Assembly: GCA_016742055.1 (NCBI GenBank)
Contig: JACVCK010000003.1
Location: 1 to 37,958, forward strand
DNA: 37,958 nt
Direction of reading: 5' to 3'
Source: Phycisphaerales bacterium
GTDB lineage: Bacteria > Planctomycetota > Phycisphaerae > Phycisphaerales > UBA1924
Shown: positions 24,409-31,357 of the stretch, piece after piece
Numbering within the stretch: the stretch's first letter is position 1
How the letters are laid out: each line of letters starts with the position of its first letter
Position numbers and translations under genes: made by a program
The notes under the pieces: model-generated
What the model saw: the letters and a program-made list of their open reading frames with translations, nothing else
Database searches by the model: none
What the model was told of the DNA's origin: nothing

Positions 24409-25290
24409 TCACCACCCACCCAAACCACGACGGTCTGGGTCCGACGCCACGCCCAACGTCCCCACCCACAGCGCAAACCCGGCTTTTCTGCGGCCTTTCA
24501 GGGCTCCGGCCGCCGCACGCAGGGTCGCGCCGCTGGTCCGAACATCATCGACCAGGACCACCACCCCCCCGGCAGAAATCGGCCCCCCAGCCCTCCGAAA
24601 AGCCCCAGACACGTTCCGGAGCCGCTCCGCCGGGCTCAGCGTCCGCTGCGCCCGGCGGTGCTCCCGCGCTAGAAGCCGCTCCATCCGCCCGCCCACCGCC
24701 GCCGCCACCCCGTGGGCGACCACACCCGCGTGGTCGATGCCCCGAGTCGTCCGCCGAAGCCACGTCGTGGGCATCGGCACGACCACCGCCTTTCCGGCCG
24801 GCAGCCCCGCGTCGAGCATCCGCCGGCCCAGAAGCCGCCCCAGATCGTCCCCCAGCCGCCGCCAACGCGTGAATTTCACCTCGTGGACCCACTGCCGCAG
24901 AGGGCCATCGAACTCCCCCAGCCGAACGAACCGCTCCCAGGGCAGGCGTTCGTCGCGGCACGCGGCGCAGCCAAACTCGGACTCCTCATGAGGCCCCACC
25001 GACCCGCCGCAACGCCCGCAGAACGCGAGGAACCCGTCCGGCTCCCAGCCGATCACCCCCATCCGCCGCGCCAGCGGCAGGGCTGTCGGCGCCAGCCAGC
25101 GTTCCTCCGCCGCTCGGAGCGCCTGCACCAGTCTCGAACCCTCAGAATTTGGCGCGCTCGGCGGAGCGCCCGGCCCGGTTCGCTCAGCGGCGCCAATCGA
25201 GCCGCCATCTGGGCTCGGCGGAGCGGGGGGCCACAAGAACGGCTGATCAGTGCGGCTCACGAGCGCCGGTTTAGCACGCCAGCGCCGCAC
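24409..25290 (-). CDS. comF: ComF family phosphoribosyltransferase-like protein
   Basis: A 293-aa protein with a zinc-finger-like N-terminal part (Cys91, Cys94, Cys108, Cys111 in CGRCGG...CAAC) and a C-terminal PRTase-type domain with the PRPP loop VVLVDDVRTSGATL (about 245-258). ComF proteins are linked to DNA uptake in naturally competent bacteria, but many homologues exist outside competence and their enzymatic role is unclear. The frame overlaps the end of mcsB by 20 nt, so it is in the mcsA-mcsB transcript. The first 50 residues are low-complexity; a later start is possible. Confidence 0.88.
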   Translation of the reverse strand: MRRWRAKPALVSRTDQPFLWPPAPPSPDGGSIGAAERTGPGAPPSAPNSEGSRLVQALRAAEERWLAPTALPLARRMGVIGWEPDGFLAFCGRCGGSVGPHEESEFGCAACRDERLPWERFVRLGEFDGPLRQWVHEVKFTRWRRLGDDLGRLLGRRMLDAGLPAGKAVVVPMPTTWLRRTTRGIDHAGVVAHGVAAAVGGRMERLLAREHRRAQRTLSPAERLRNVSGAFRRAGGPISAGGVVVLVDDVRTSGATLRAAAGALKGRRKAGFALWVGTLGVASDPDRRGLGGW

Positions 25291-26353
25291 GCACCAGTTC
25301 GGCGCGGAGGATTCGCCGCTCGCCCTGGTCGATCTCGCGCCCCGCGGCCTGCTGGAGATGGGCCGGCTGGCAGAGCAGGACGAGCCGGTGCACCACGCGC
25401 AGGTCCACCCCCTCCACCAGCCCCTGCAGGATCCCCAGTCGCGTGAGACTGAGCAGTTGCAGCGACTCGTCCGCGCTGAGAAGGCGCGCGCTTCGCAGCG
25501 TCGCCGCCGCGCGGTGCACCCGGTCCTCCAACGTCATCCGACGCTTGCGCAGCATCGCCTCGCGCGCCTGGCGCTCGTACTCGATGACCTGCGGCACGAT
25601 CTGGCCCTCGAGATCGTCGATGATCTCGCGCTCCGATCGCCCGAGCGTCGTCTGGTTGCTGAGTTGGAAGAAGTCCCCCACCGCCTCCGAGCCCTCGCCG
25701 TAGAACCCGCGGACCGCCAGGTTCATTTTCGAAGCCGCGCGCCGGACCTTCTCAATCTCGCCCGTGAGTTTCAGGCCCGGCAGGTGGAGCATGACCGACA
25801 CTCGGATGCCCGCGCCGACGTTCGTCGGGCAGGCCGTGAGGTAGCCCAGTTTCGGCGCGTACGCGAAGTCCAGGCGCGCCTCGAGCCGGTCGTCCACCGC
25901 GTCGATGAAACGCCACGTTTCATCGAGCGCAAAGCCGCTGCGCATCGCCTGGATGCGCAGGTGGTCCTCCTCGTTGACCATCACCGACAGCCGCTCGCCC
26001 GGCTCGGCCACCGCGACGGCTCGGGGCTCGACGCCCTTGACCATCTGCTTGCTCACCAGGTGGCGCTCGACCAAAGCCAGCCGGTCGATCGTCCGCGCGT
26101 CCGAAAGGTCGATCCAGCGCATCCCCGGCCCCGGCGCCTGAGACGAATCCAGCAGACGCGCCCGCGCCAGCGTCATCACTTCCAGGCGCTGCTCGCGCGT
26201 CGCGGCGTTGGGGAACGGGATGCCCGCCAGGTTCCGCGCCAGGCGGATCCGCGACGACATCACCACGTCCGCGTCCCGACCCTCCCCGCGCAGCCACTCC
26301 ACCGGCGAGGGCTCCCGCGGCGGCTCCGGCTCGCCCGAACCGCGCCCGCTCAC
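25271..26353 (-). CDS. mcsB: Protein arginine kinase
   Basis: Phosphorylates arginine residues on proteins, which in Bacillus marks them for ClpCP and inactivates CtsR. The 360-aa protein has the phosphagen-kinase catalytic fold: VVMSSRIRLARNLAGIPFPN (N-terminal, ATP-phosphate binding), EDHLRIQAMRSG, and YLTACPTNVGAGIRVSVMLHLP with the conserved Cys of guanidino kinases. The GTG at 26353 overlaps the mcsA TGA in GTGA, so the two are translationally coupled; a longer frame into mcsA is rejected. Neither ctsR nor clpC is in the window, so the target of arginine phosphorylation here is open. Confidence 0.95.
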   Translation of the reverse strand: MSGRGSGEPEPPREPSPVEWLRGEGRDADVVMSSRIRLARNLAGIPFPNAATREQRLEVMTLARARLLDSSQAPGPGMRWIDLSDARTIDRLALVERHLVSKQMVKGVEPRAVAVAEPGERLSVMVNEEDHLRIQAMRSGFALDETWRFIDAVDDRLEARLDFAYAPKLGYLTACPTNVGAGIRVSVMLHLPGLKLTGEIEKVRRAASKMNLAVRGFYGEGSEAVGDFFQLSNQTTLGRSEREIIDDLEGQIVPQVIEYERQAREAMLRKRRMTLEDRVHRAAATLRSARLLSADESLQLLSLTRLGILQGLVEGVDLRVVHRLVLLCQPAHLQQAAGREIDQGERRILRAELVRAALAC

Positions 26354-26874
26354 GGCTCCACCTCGCCCGACGAGGGGAACATGCCCGACACCTCGCGCAA
26401 CTGGTCCCGCAGCGCCGCGGCACGCTCGTACTGCTCCGCCGCCACCGCCTCCTGCAACTGCCGGCGCAGCGAAGCCAGGCGCCCGTGCAGGATCTCGGAG
26501 CGGGACCCCGCGCGCCTGGGCGACTTGCCGGTGTGCGTGGCGCCGCCCTCGTGCGCCCGCTCGATCAGCGGCATGAGTTCCTTCTCGAACGTCTTGTAGC
26601 ACTCCCCGCAGCCCAGAAGGCCCTTCTGGCGGAAGTGCGCCCAGGTCATCCCGCAGCCCGGACAGACGCCCGACTTGGCCCCCGGCTCCGGCGCCAGACC
26701 CTGCGACATCACGATCTTCGAGAGCAACTCGTTGATCGGCACCGGCGTCTGATACACGATGCCCTGCTTCCGCGCGCACTTCTCGCAGAGGTGGCGCTCC
26801 ACCTTCTTGCCGTTGCGGATCAACGTCTCGTGGACCGTCGCCTCCGCGCCGCAACCCTCGGTGTCGCAGTGCAT
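26350..26874 (-). CDS. mcsA: McsA-like activator of protein arginine kinase (zinc-finger, UVR domain)
   Basis: A 174-aa protein with Cys pairs C3/C8, C30/C33, C71/C74 and C89/C92, arranged as two zinc-finger modules. A UVR motif of about 33 residues follows (LRRQLQEAVAAEQYERAAALRDQLREV, near 133-166). McsA activates McsB in Firmicutes. It overlaps mcsB in GTGA, supporting the same role. The promoter TTGATC-18-TAGAGT lies 5 nt before the ATG and no Shine-Dalgarno sequence is seen, so the message is probably leaderless. Confidence 0.93.
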   Translation of the reverse strand: MHCDTEGCGAEATVHETLIRNGKKVERHLCEKCARKQGIVYQTPVPINELLSKIVMSQGLAPEPGAKSGVCPGCGMTWAHFRQKGLLGCGECYKTFEKELMPLIERAHEGGATHTGKSPRRAGSRSEILHGRLASLRRQLQEAVAAEQYERAAALRDQLREVSGMFPSSGEVEP

Positions 26875-26879
26875 GGAGG

Positions 26880-26909
26880 ACTCTATCGGTCCGCGGGCGC
26901 CCGGATCAA
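26880..26909 (-). promoter_or_regulatory. Promoter of the mcsA-mcsB-comF operon
   Basis: Minus-strand TTGATC (26909-26904), 18-nt spacer, TAGAGT (26885-26880), then only 5 nt to the mcsA ATG. No CtsR-type operator is seen. Confidence 0.5.
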
Positions 26910-27772
26910 CGATCCTCCCGCGCCGCCTCCCACACCCGCCGAACCCGACGCAGAATCCCCGGCATCGCTTCCAGGGCCAGGGCCGTCGAGGCGTCGCTCG
27001 CGGCCCGGGGCGGGTCCGGGTGGCACTCGAGGAAGAGCGCGTCCACCCCCGCCGCCGCCGCCGCCAGGGCCAGCATCGGCGAACGCTCCGGCCGGCCGCC
27101 GCTGGTCTCCCCAGCGCCGGGCAACTGCGTCGAGTGCGTCACGTCGAAGCACACCGGAGGGCCCGAGCCCGACCCATCGTCGAGTTCGAGGAGGTCGCCC
27201 ACCCCGATGAAGTCATTCACCAGACGGTGGTACCCGAAGAACGTCCCGCGCTCCGTCACCATCGCGTTGGCGCAGCCCGCCTCGCGCAGTTTGCGCAACG
27301 GGCCGACCATCTCGCGCGGCGAGACGAACTGGCCCTTCTTCACGTTCACCACGGCGCCGCGCTTGTGCGCCGCGCGCCCCGCCGCCAGCAGCAGGTCGGT
27401 CTGCCGGCACAGAAACGCGGGGATCTGGATGACGTCCACCACCTCGCCCGCGAGCGTGGCCTGATCCGTCTCGTGCACGTCGGTCGTGACGGGGCAGCCG
27501 ATCTCGCGCCGCACCGCCGCGAGGTGCTCGAGCCCCGGCGCGATGCCCGGTCCGCGGGGGGACGCGCCGCTGGAGCGGTTGGCCTTGTCGAACGATGCCT
27601 TGAAGACGTACCCGAACCCGCACTCGTCGCAGACCTCGCGCAAAGTCCGCGCGATCCGGATGCTCAGTTCAAGGGATTCCATCACGCAGGGGCCCGCGAT
27701 GATGGTCAACGCCCTTCCGGGCCCCGATTCGAGCGGCTTATCGCCCCCTGGGATCGTGCAGGTTCTTCGCAT
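26906..27772 (-). CDS. kdsA: 3-deoxy-8-phosphooctulonate synthase (Kdo8P synthase)
   Basis: Condenses PEP with arabinose-5-phosphate to give Kdo-8-phosphate for LPS inner core. The 288-aa protein has the DAHP/Kdo8P-synthase barrel motifs: ALTIIAGPCVMES (Cys29), FGYVFKASFDKANRSS, PVTTDVHE, VIQIPAFLCRQTDLL and FDVTHSTQLPG. The cysteine in AGPC, rather than an Asn, is the mark of metal-dependent enzymes. The start at 27772 follows TACGCT (27779-27784), with no Shine-Dalgarno sequence. The finding implies Kdo-containing lipopolysaccharide, consistent with the diderm envelope of Planctomycetes. The -35 of the mcsA promoter overlaps the end of this gene. Confidence 0.95.
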   Translation of the reverse strand: MRRTCTIPGGDKPLESGPGRALTIIAGPCVMESLELSIRIARTLREVCDECGFGYVFKASFDKANRSSGASPRGPGIAPGLEHLAAVRREIGCPVTTDVHETDQATLAGEVVDVIQIPAFLCRQTDLLLAAGRAAHKRGAVVNVKKGQFVSPREMVGPLRKLREAGCANAMVTERGTFFGYHRLVNDFIGVGDLLELDDGSGSGPPVCFDVTHSTQLPGAGETSGGRPERSPMLALAAAAAGVDALFLECHPDPPRAASDASTALALEAMPGILRRVRRVWEAAREDR

Positions 27773-27975
27773 CCGCAAAGCGTATCCATGCGTAGCGGAA
27801 TGTGTCGGAGGGGAAAGCCGACTTCCGGCCAAAAACAGGGGCCAATCGCGCTGGGGCCGCACGACCCGGCGTGATGTCGTGGATCGCCCGGCCGGTTCAG
27901 TCGATCTATATCCACTTCGACGGACAGGGAAACCCGGGAAGGACCTCCACTTCTCACGGGTTGGAGGATTGCGCC

Positions 27976-28770
27976 ATGTCGCACATGCCTGAAGAGCCCG
28001 AAGCGTTCGCGGAAGCGGTGCAGACCATGCTCCGACGTCTCCGCCCCGAACTCCAGATCCAACTCATCGGCCCAAGCGAACTGCTCGTGGACGGCCGGCG
28101 TCTGGACCTTGACAACCTCTACCGCCTCGTCAACCACGACCCCGGCCAGGGCGCCGAGATCGTCGAGCAGTACCTCGACCACCTCTTCGCCAACGAGTCC
28201 ATCACCGCGGCCACGATGTCCCTCGACCTCGCGCGCCCGCGCATCATGCCGCGCATCCAGCCCGAAACGATCTTCCAGCGCCTCACGCGCGACCTCGTCG
28301 CCCACGTGCCCTTCGTCAACGACACGGTCATCCTCTTCGTCATCGACCTCCCGCACATGACCGTCAGCGTCACCACGGAGCAGATGGTCCGCTGGGGCGT
28401 GTGCGCCGAGGACCTCGAGCAGATCGCGCGCGAAAACCTCGACCGCTACGCCCCCGCGCTCAACCTCCAGTTCGTGGACTCCAAGGAAGGCGGCAAGGCC
28501 GCGATCCTCGCCCAGCAGGACGGCTACGACGCCGCGCGCCTCCTTATGAGCGACCTGCACCGCGACCTGGCGCCCAAGATGGGCGGCGACTTCCTCGTCG
28601 CCGTCCCCGCGCGCGACATGTTCCTCGCCCTCACCCCCCACCCCGACCCCTTCGTCCACCGTCTCCACGGGCGCGTCGTCCACGACTACCGCCGCCTGCC
28701 CTACCCCATCACCACCCGCCTCTTCTACGTCACCCGCGACGGCGTCGCCGGAACGCCCGCCGCCGCCTGA
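27976..28770 (+). CDS. DUF1444 family protein
   Basis: A 264-aa protein of the DUF1444 (YtpQ) family, whose function is unknown. The pattern of beta strands (DTVILFVIDLPHMTVSVTTEQMVRWGVCAEDLEQIARENLDRYAP) and the C-terminal KMGGDFLVAVPARDMFLAL are typical. It is probably cytosolic; no signal peptide or membrane segment is present. ATG 27976 is preceded by GGAGG (27963-27967) at 8 nt, so the longer frame from 27802 is rejected. It is divergent from kdsA, 203 nt apart. Confidence 0.85.
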   Translation: MSHMPEEPEAFAEAVQTMLRRLRPELQIQLIGPSELLVDGRRLDLDNLYRLVNHDPGQGAEIVEQYLDHLFANESITAATMSLDLARPRIMPRIQPETIFQRLTRDLVAHVPFVNDTVILFVIDLPHMTVSVTTEQMVRWGVCAEDLEQIARENLDRYAPALNLQFVDSKEGGKAAILAQQDGYDAARLLMSDLHRDLAPKMGGDFLVAVPARDMFLALTPHPDPFVHRLHGRVVHDYRRLPYPITTRLFYVTRDGVAGTPAAA

Positions 28771-28843
28771 GCCCCGCCACCCCATCCGAAACCTCCCCCG
28801 CCGCCGCGCTCACCCCGCGGCGGTTATCGTTCCCGCCGCCGCC

Positions 28844-29491
28844 ATGATCCTGCTCATCGACAACTACGACTCCTTCACCTGGAACCTCGTGCAGCGCATC
28901 GGGGAACTCGACCCGTCGCTCGATCTGCACGTCGTGCGGAACGACCGCATCAGCGCCGACGAGGCGGCGCGGCTGAAGCCCTCGCACGTCATCATCTCCC
29001 CCGGGCCCTGCACGCCGCATGAGGCCGGAGTGTCGAACGACATTGTGAAGCGTTTCGCCGGCGTGATCCCCATGCTCGGCGTCTGCCTCGGGCACCAGTG
29101 CATCGGCTTCACCAACGGCATGACCGTCGCCCGCGCGCAGCGCGTGATGCACGGCAAGACGAGCATGATCCACCACGACGGGCGCGGCCTGTTCGCGGGA
29201 GTATCCGACCCCTTCGTCGCGACGCGCTACCACAGTCTGGTGATCCTCCCGGAGACGATTCCGGCGAAGGGCTGGGAGGTTTCGGCGTGGACCTTCGAGC
29301 ACGACGACGCGGCGCCGACCGGCAAACGCAAAGTCGTCATGGGCCTCCGCCGCGCATGGGACGAACCCGGCAAAGCCCCGCTCGAGGGCGTGCAGTTCCA
29401 CCCCGAATCGTTCCTCACGGTCGAAGGGCCGCTGATGCTGGCGAATTTTCTGGGGCTGCCGCGCCCGGCGATGAAGACTGCCGGCTTCTAG
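28844..29491 (+). CDS. Anthranilate/aminodeoxychorismate synthase, glutamine amidotransferase component
   Basis: Supplies ammonia from glutamine to TrpE or PabB. The 215-aa protein starts MILLIDNYDSFTWNLVQ, the family hallmark. The oxyanion region is IISPGPCTPHEAG and the nucleophile elbow is LGVCLGHQ. The catalytic His/Glu follow in GVQFHPESF. TrpG and PabA cannot be separated on sequence alone, and many bacteria use one protein for both. No trpE or pabB is adjacent. trpF lies 1.2 kb away on the other strand. A -10-like TATCGT (28825-28830) lies 13 nt upstream. Confidence 0.95.
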   Translation: MILLIDNYDSFTWNLVQRIGELDPSLDLHVVRNDRISADEAARLKPSHVIISPGPCTPHEAGVSNDIVKRFAGVIPMLGVCLGHQCIGFTNGMTVARAQRVMHGKTSMIHHDGRGLFAGVSDPFVATRYHSLVILPETIPAKGWEVSAWTFEHDDAAPTGKRKVVMGLRRAWDEPGKAPLEGVQFHPESFLTVEGPLMLANFLGLPRPAMKTAGF

Positions 29492-29621
29492 ATGGCGGTG
29501 TCCAAGCGGCTTGTTCTCGGCGCATCATCTCCTTCTCCGGCCCGGAAGGCCGGCACACCGTAGCCCCGCGGCTGAGGTAAGCGGACCTCGCCCGTCAGGA
29601 ACCGGCCAACCCCGAAGCGCC

Positions 29622-29786
29622 TCAGGTGTTGCGCAAGGATCCGGCGAGCGACAGAGGCAGCATCATCGCCAGAACCAACATGCTGATGATGGTCATATCG
29701 GTTCTCGCCGATCGGAGCCACTGCTTGCCCGCCGTACTCTGCCGCCAACGAACGCGAAAGACCATCCAAGGAATCATCACCCGCAC
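29622..29786 (-). CDS. Possible 54-aa small membrane protein
   Basis: A short open frame on the minus strand with GTG at 29786. GGGGGAGG (29796-29803) lies 9 nt upstream, a better ribosome-binding site than most genes here have. The product is basic at its N-terminus (MVFRVRWRQSTAGKQWLRSAR) and ends in one hydrophobic helix (MTIISMLVLAMMLPLSLAGSL). In-frame ATG 29777 is an alternative start. No family recognised. It would be the only gene in the 382-nt gap between the amidotransferase and the 29874 gene. Confidence 0.4.
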   Translation of the reverse strand: MRVMIPWMVFRVRWRQSTAGKQWLRSARTDMTIISMLVLAMMLPLSLAGSLRNT

Positions 29787-29820
29787 CCGTCACAGCCTCC
29801 CCCAGCAGCGCAACCGCAGC

Positions 29821-29843
29821 CCGCTCCCTGACGGTCGCGGTTC
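29821..29843. repeat. Single copy of a CCCTGACGGTCGCGG-type interspersed motif
   Basis: The sequence CGCTCCCTGACGGTCGCGG, which reads as Pro-Leu-Pro-Asp-Gly-Arg-Gly in one frame and EPRPSGSG in the other, is a motif I recall as widespread in planctomycete intergenic DNA. It has short CCGC/GCGG ends that could pair. Only one copy is seen in this window. Confidence 0.4.
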
Positions 29844-29858
29844 ACACAGAGAATCAGA

Positions 29859-29864
29859 TACCAT
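29859..29864 (+). promoter_or_regulatory. -10 element (TACCAT) for the 29874 gene
   Basis: TACCAT lies 9 nt before ATG 29874, with no Shine-Dalgarno sequence between. Confidence 0.35.
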
Positions 29865-29873
29865 CCCCCCGCC

Positions 29874-30314
29874 ATGACTCAAGCGCCTAACGCCCCTGTC
29901 GCCTCCAGTTTCAACCCCGTGAACGTCGCCCGCGCCGTGCTCGCCGCGTCCACGCCTGAGCAGGTCATCCTGGCCATCGCCGGGACCGACTACCAGATCC
30001 ACCTCGTTCCCACCTCGCCCGTCACTGGCGAAGCCGGCAAGCGAACGAGGGGCGTCATCCGCGCCCAGGCCCGCCGAATCGACGTCACGCAGACCGGCGG
30101 GCGGTTCATCGAGCCGGTCTACGGCCGGCCGCGTCGCATCCAGGGGACCATCGTCGCCGTCGACCCCGGCGCCGACACCGTGACCGTGCAGGTCCACGAC
30201 GGCGTGCCGATCGTGTGCAAGACCAACGGCCAGCAGCGCGCGGCGGAGTTCAAGGAAGGCCAGTTCGTGGGCTTCGACGTCGCGCCGGGCTCGACGTTCA
30301 CGCAGAGCGCCTGA
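29874..30314 (+). CDS. Hypothetical protein, 146 aa
   Basis: A soluble basic protein that I do not recognise. It contains ARAVLAASTPEQVILAIAGTDYQIHLVPT, then RTRGVIRAQARRIDVTQTGGRFIEPVYGRPRRIQGTIVAVDPGADTVTVQVHDGVPIVCKTNGQQRAAEFKEGQFVGFDVAPGSTF (given in pieces of strand-rich sequence). The second half has the strand pattern of a small OB-like or SH3-like barrel. It has no signal peptide. It is convergent with the small gene at 30327. Its composition is typical of the region, so it is likely a real lineage-specific gene. The leaderless -10 at 29859-29864 supports the chosen start. Confidence 0.7.
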   Translation: MTQAPNAPVASSFNPVNVARAVLAASTPEQVILAIAGTDYQIHLVPTSPVTGEAGKRTRGVIRAQARRIDVTQTGGRFIEPVYGRPRRIQGTIVAVDPGADTVTVQVHDGVPIVCKTNGQQRAAEFKEGQFVGFDVAPGSTFTQSA

Positions 30315-30326
30315 GCCCGCCCGACA

Positions 30327-30557
30327 TCAGGTCATCGGTTCGGCGATGTGCCCCAGTTCGACTTCATGAAACGCGCCCTCCCCGGGCGCGTGCGGCAGAT
30401 CCCCGCGCGTCACGCGGAAGCAGCGCGTGCCGCACACGCCGTCGTACTCCCTCCGGACGTCCGAGTCCTCTGGGCGCAGGTTGGGAAGGGGGTTCTTGGT
30501 GTTCGCCCCAAACGAGCGGCGAGCATCTTCCGTGGGTCGCGGTTCGCCAGTGTTCAT
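30327..30557 (-). CDS. Small hypothetical protein, 76 aa
   Basis: Unrecognised 76-aa protein starting MNTGEPRPTEDARRSF, with a C-terminal part GVCGTRCFRVTRGDLPHAP containing a C-x3-C pair. The start is backed by GGAGGT 5 nt upstream (minus strand, plus 30563-30568). It is hydrophilic and probably cytosolic. It ends 12 nt from the convergent 29874 gene. Because it has a strong ribosome-binding site, I favour a real gene, but no homologue can be named. Confidence 0.55.
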   Translation of the reverse strand: MNTGEPRPTEDARRSFGANTKNPLPNLRPEDSDVRREYDGVCGTRCFRVTRGDLPHAPGEGAFHEVELGHIAEPMT

Positions 30558-30694
30558 GGCGCACCTCCATGCTCGATTGCCGCCGGGCCCACCAGCCCGG
30601 ACGCCGTAGAACATGATACGCCTCAAACACCAGACTGGCCCATGAAAAAGGGGATATCTGCTGAACTCGCGGCGACGGGCCGAACCCCGCTCGC

Positions 30695-31333
30695 TCAGCG
30701 GTCCGCCGCCCGCACCGCCTCGCAAAATGCCTCAATCAAGGCAGGGTCCTTCTCGCCCGGTCGGCCAGCCACCTCCACGCCGCTCGACACATCCACCGCG
30801 TAGGGCCGCACGGTCCGCACCGCTTCCGCGACGTTGGCTGGGGTCAGCCCTCCGGCAAGGATGATCGGCTTCTCACCCCCGCTCGACTTGGCGTCCGTCA
30901 GGGCCTTCCAGTCCAGCGCCACGCCCAGCCCGCCGGAGGAGCCATCCACCAGGATCGCATCGACCTCCTCCACCTCCGCCCAGCGCGCCAGGTCCTCACG
31001 CACGGTCGCCGCATCGAACCGGATCGCCTTGATGATCCGCGGCCCGCACTCGCGCACCGTCCGCTCCGTCTCCTGCCCGTGCAACTGCCCGAAGTCCGTC
31101 GGGCAGACCTGCTCCACGTCCGCATAGTCGTCGAACGACGCGTTCACGAACAGCCCCACCGTCGTCGCCATCGGCGGCAGACGGTTGATGATCGGCCAGG
31201 CCTCCTCCGGCTCGATGTATCGCGGCGAGGACTTGTAGAACACGAAGCCGACGGCGTCGGCGCCCGCGTTCACCGCCGCGCGAGCCGTCTCCAGCGTGCG
31301 CACGCCGCAGATCTTGATCCGAGTCCGACCCAT
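30695..31333 (-). CDS. trpF: Phosphoribosylanthranilate isomerase
   Basis: Catalyses the third step of tryptophan synthesis, an Amadori rearrangement of N-(5-phosphoribosyl)anthranilate. The 212-aa TIM barrel begins RIKICGVRTLETARAAVNAGADAVGFVFYKSSPRYI, where the KICG cysteine and the following block are the family's signature. The catalytic Asp is in ILVDGSSGG, and the phosphate loops are LAGGLTPANV and DVSSGVE. It starts 24 nt after the rhomboid gene on the same strand. No other trp genes are adjacent, so the pathway is dispersed. Confidence 0.97.
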   Translation of the reverse strand: MGRTRIKICGVRTLETARAAVNAGADAVGFVFYKSSPRYIEPEEAWPIINRLPPMATTVGLFVNASFDDYADVEQVCPTDFGQLHGQETERTVRECGPRIIKAIRFDAATVREDLARWAEVEEVDAILVDGSSGGLGVALDWKALTDAKSSGGEKPIILAGGLTPANVAEAVRTVRPYAVDVSSGVEVAGRPGEKDPALIEAFCEAVRAADR

Positions 31334-31357
31334 CGCTCCCGTCCCTTTCCCCGGCGT

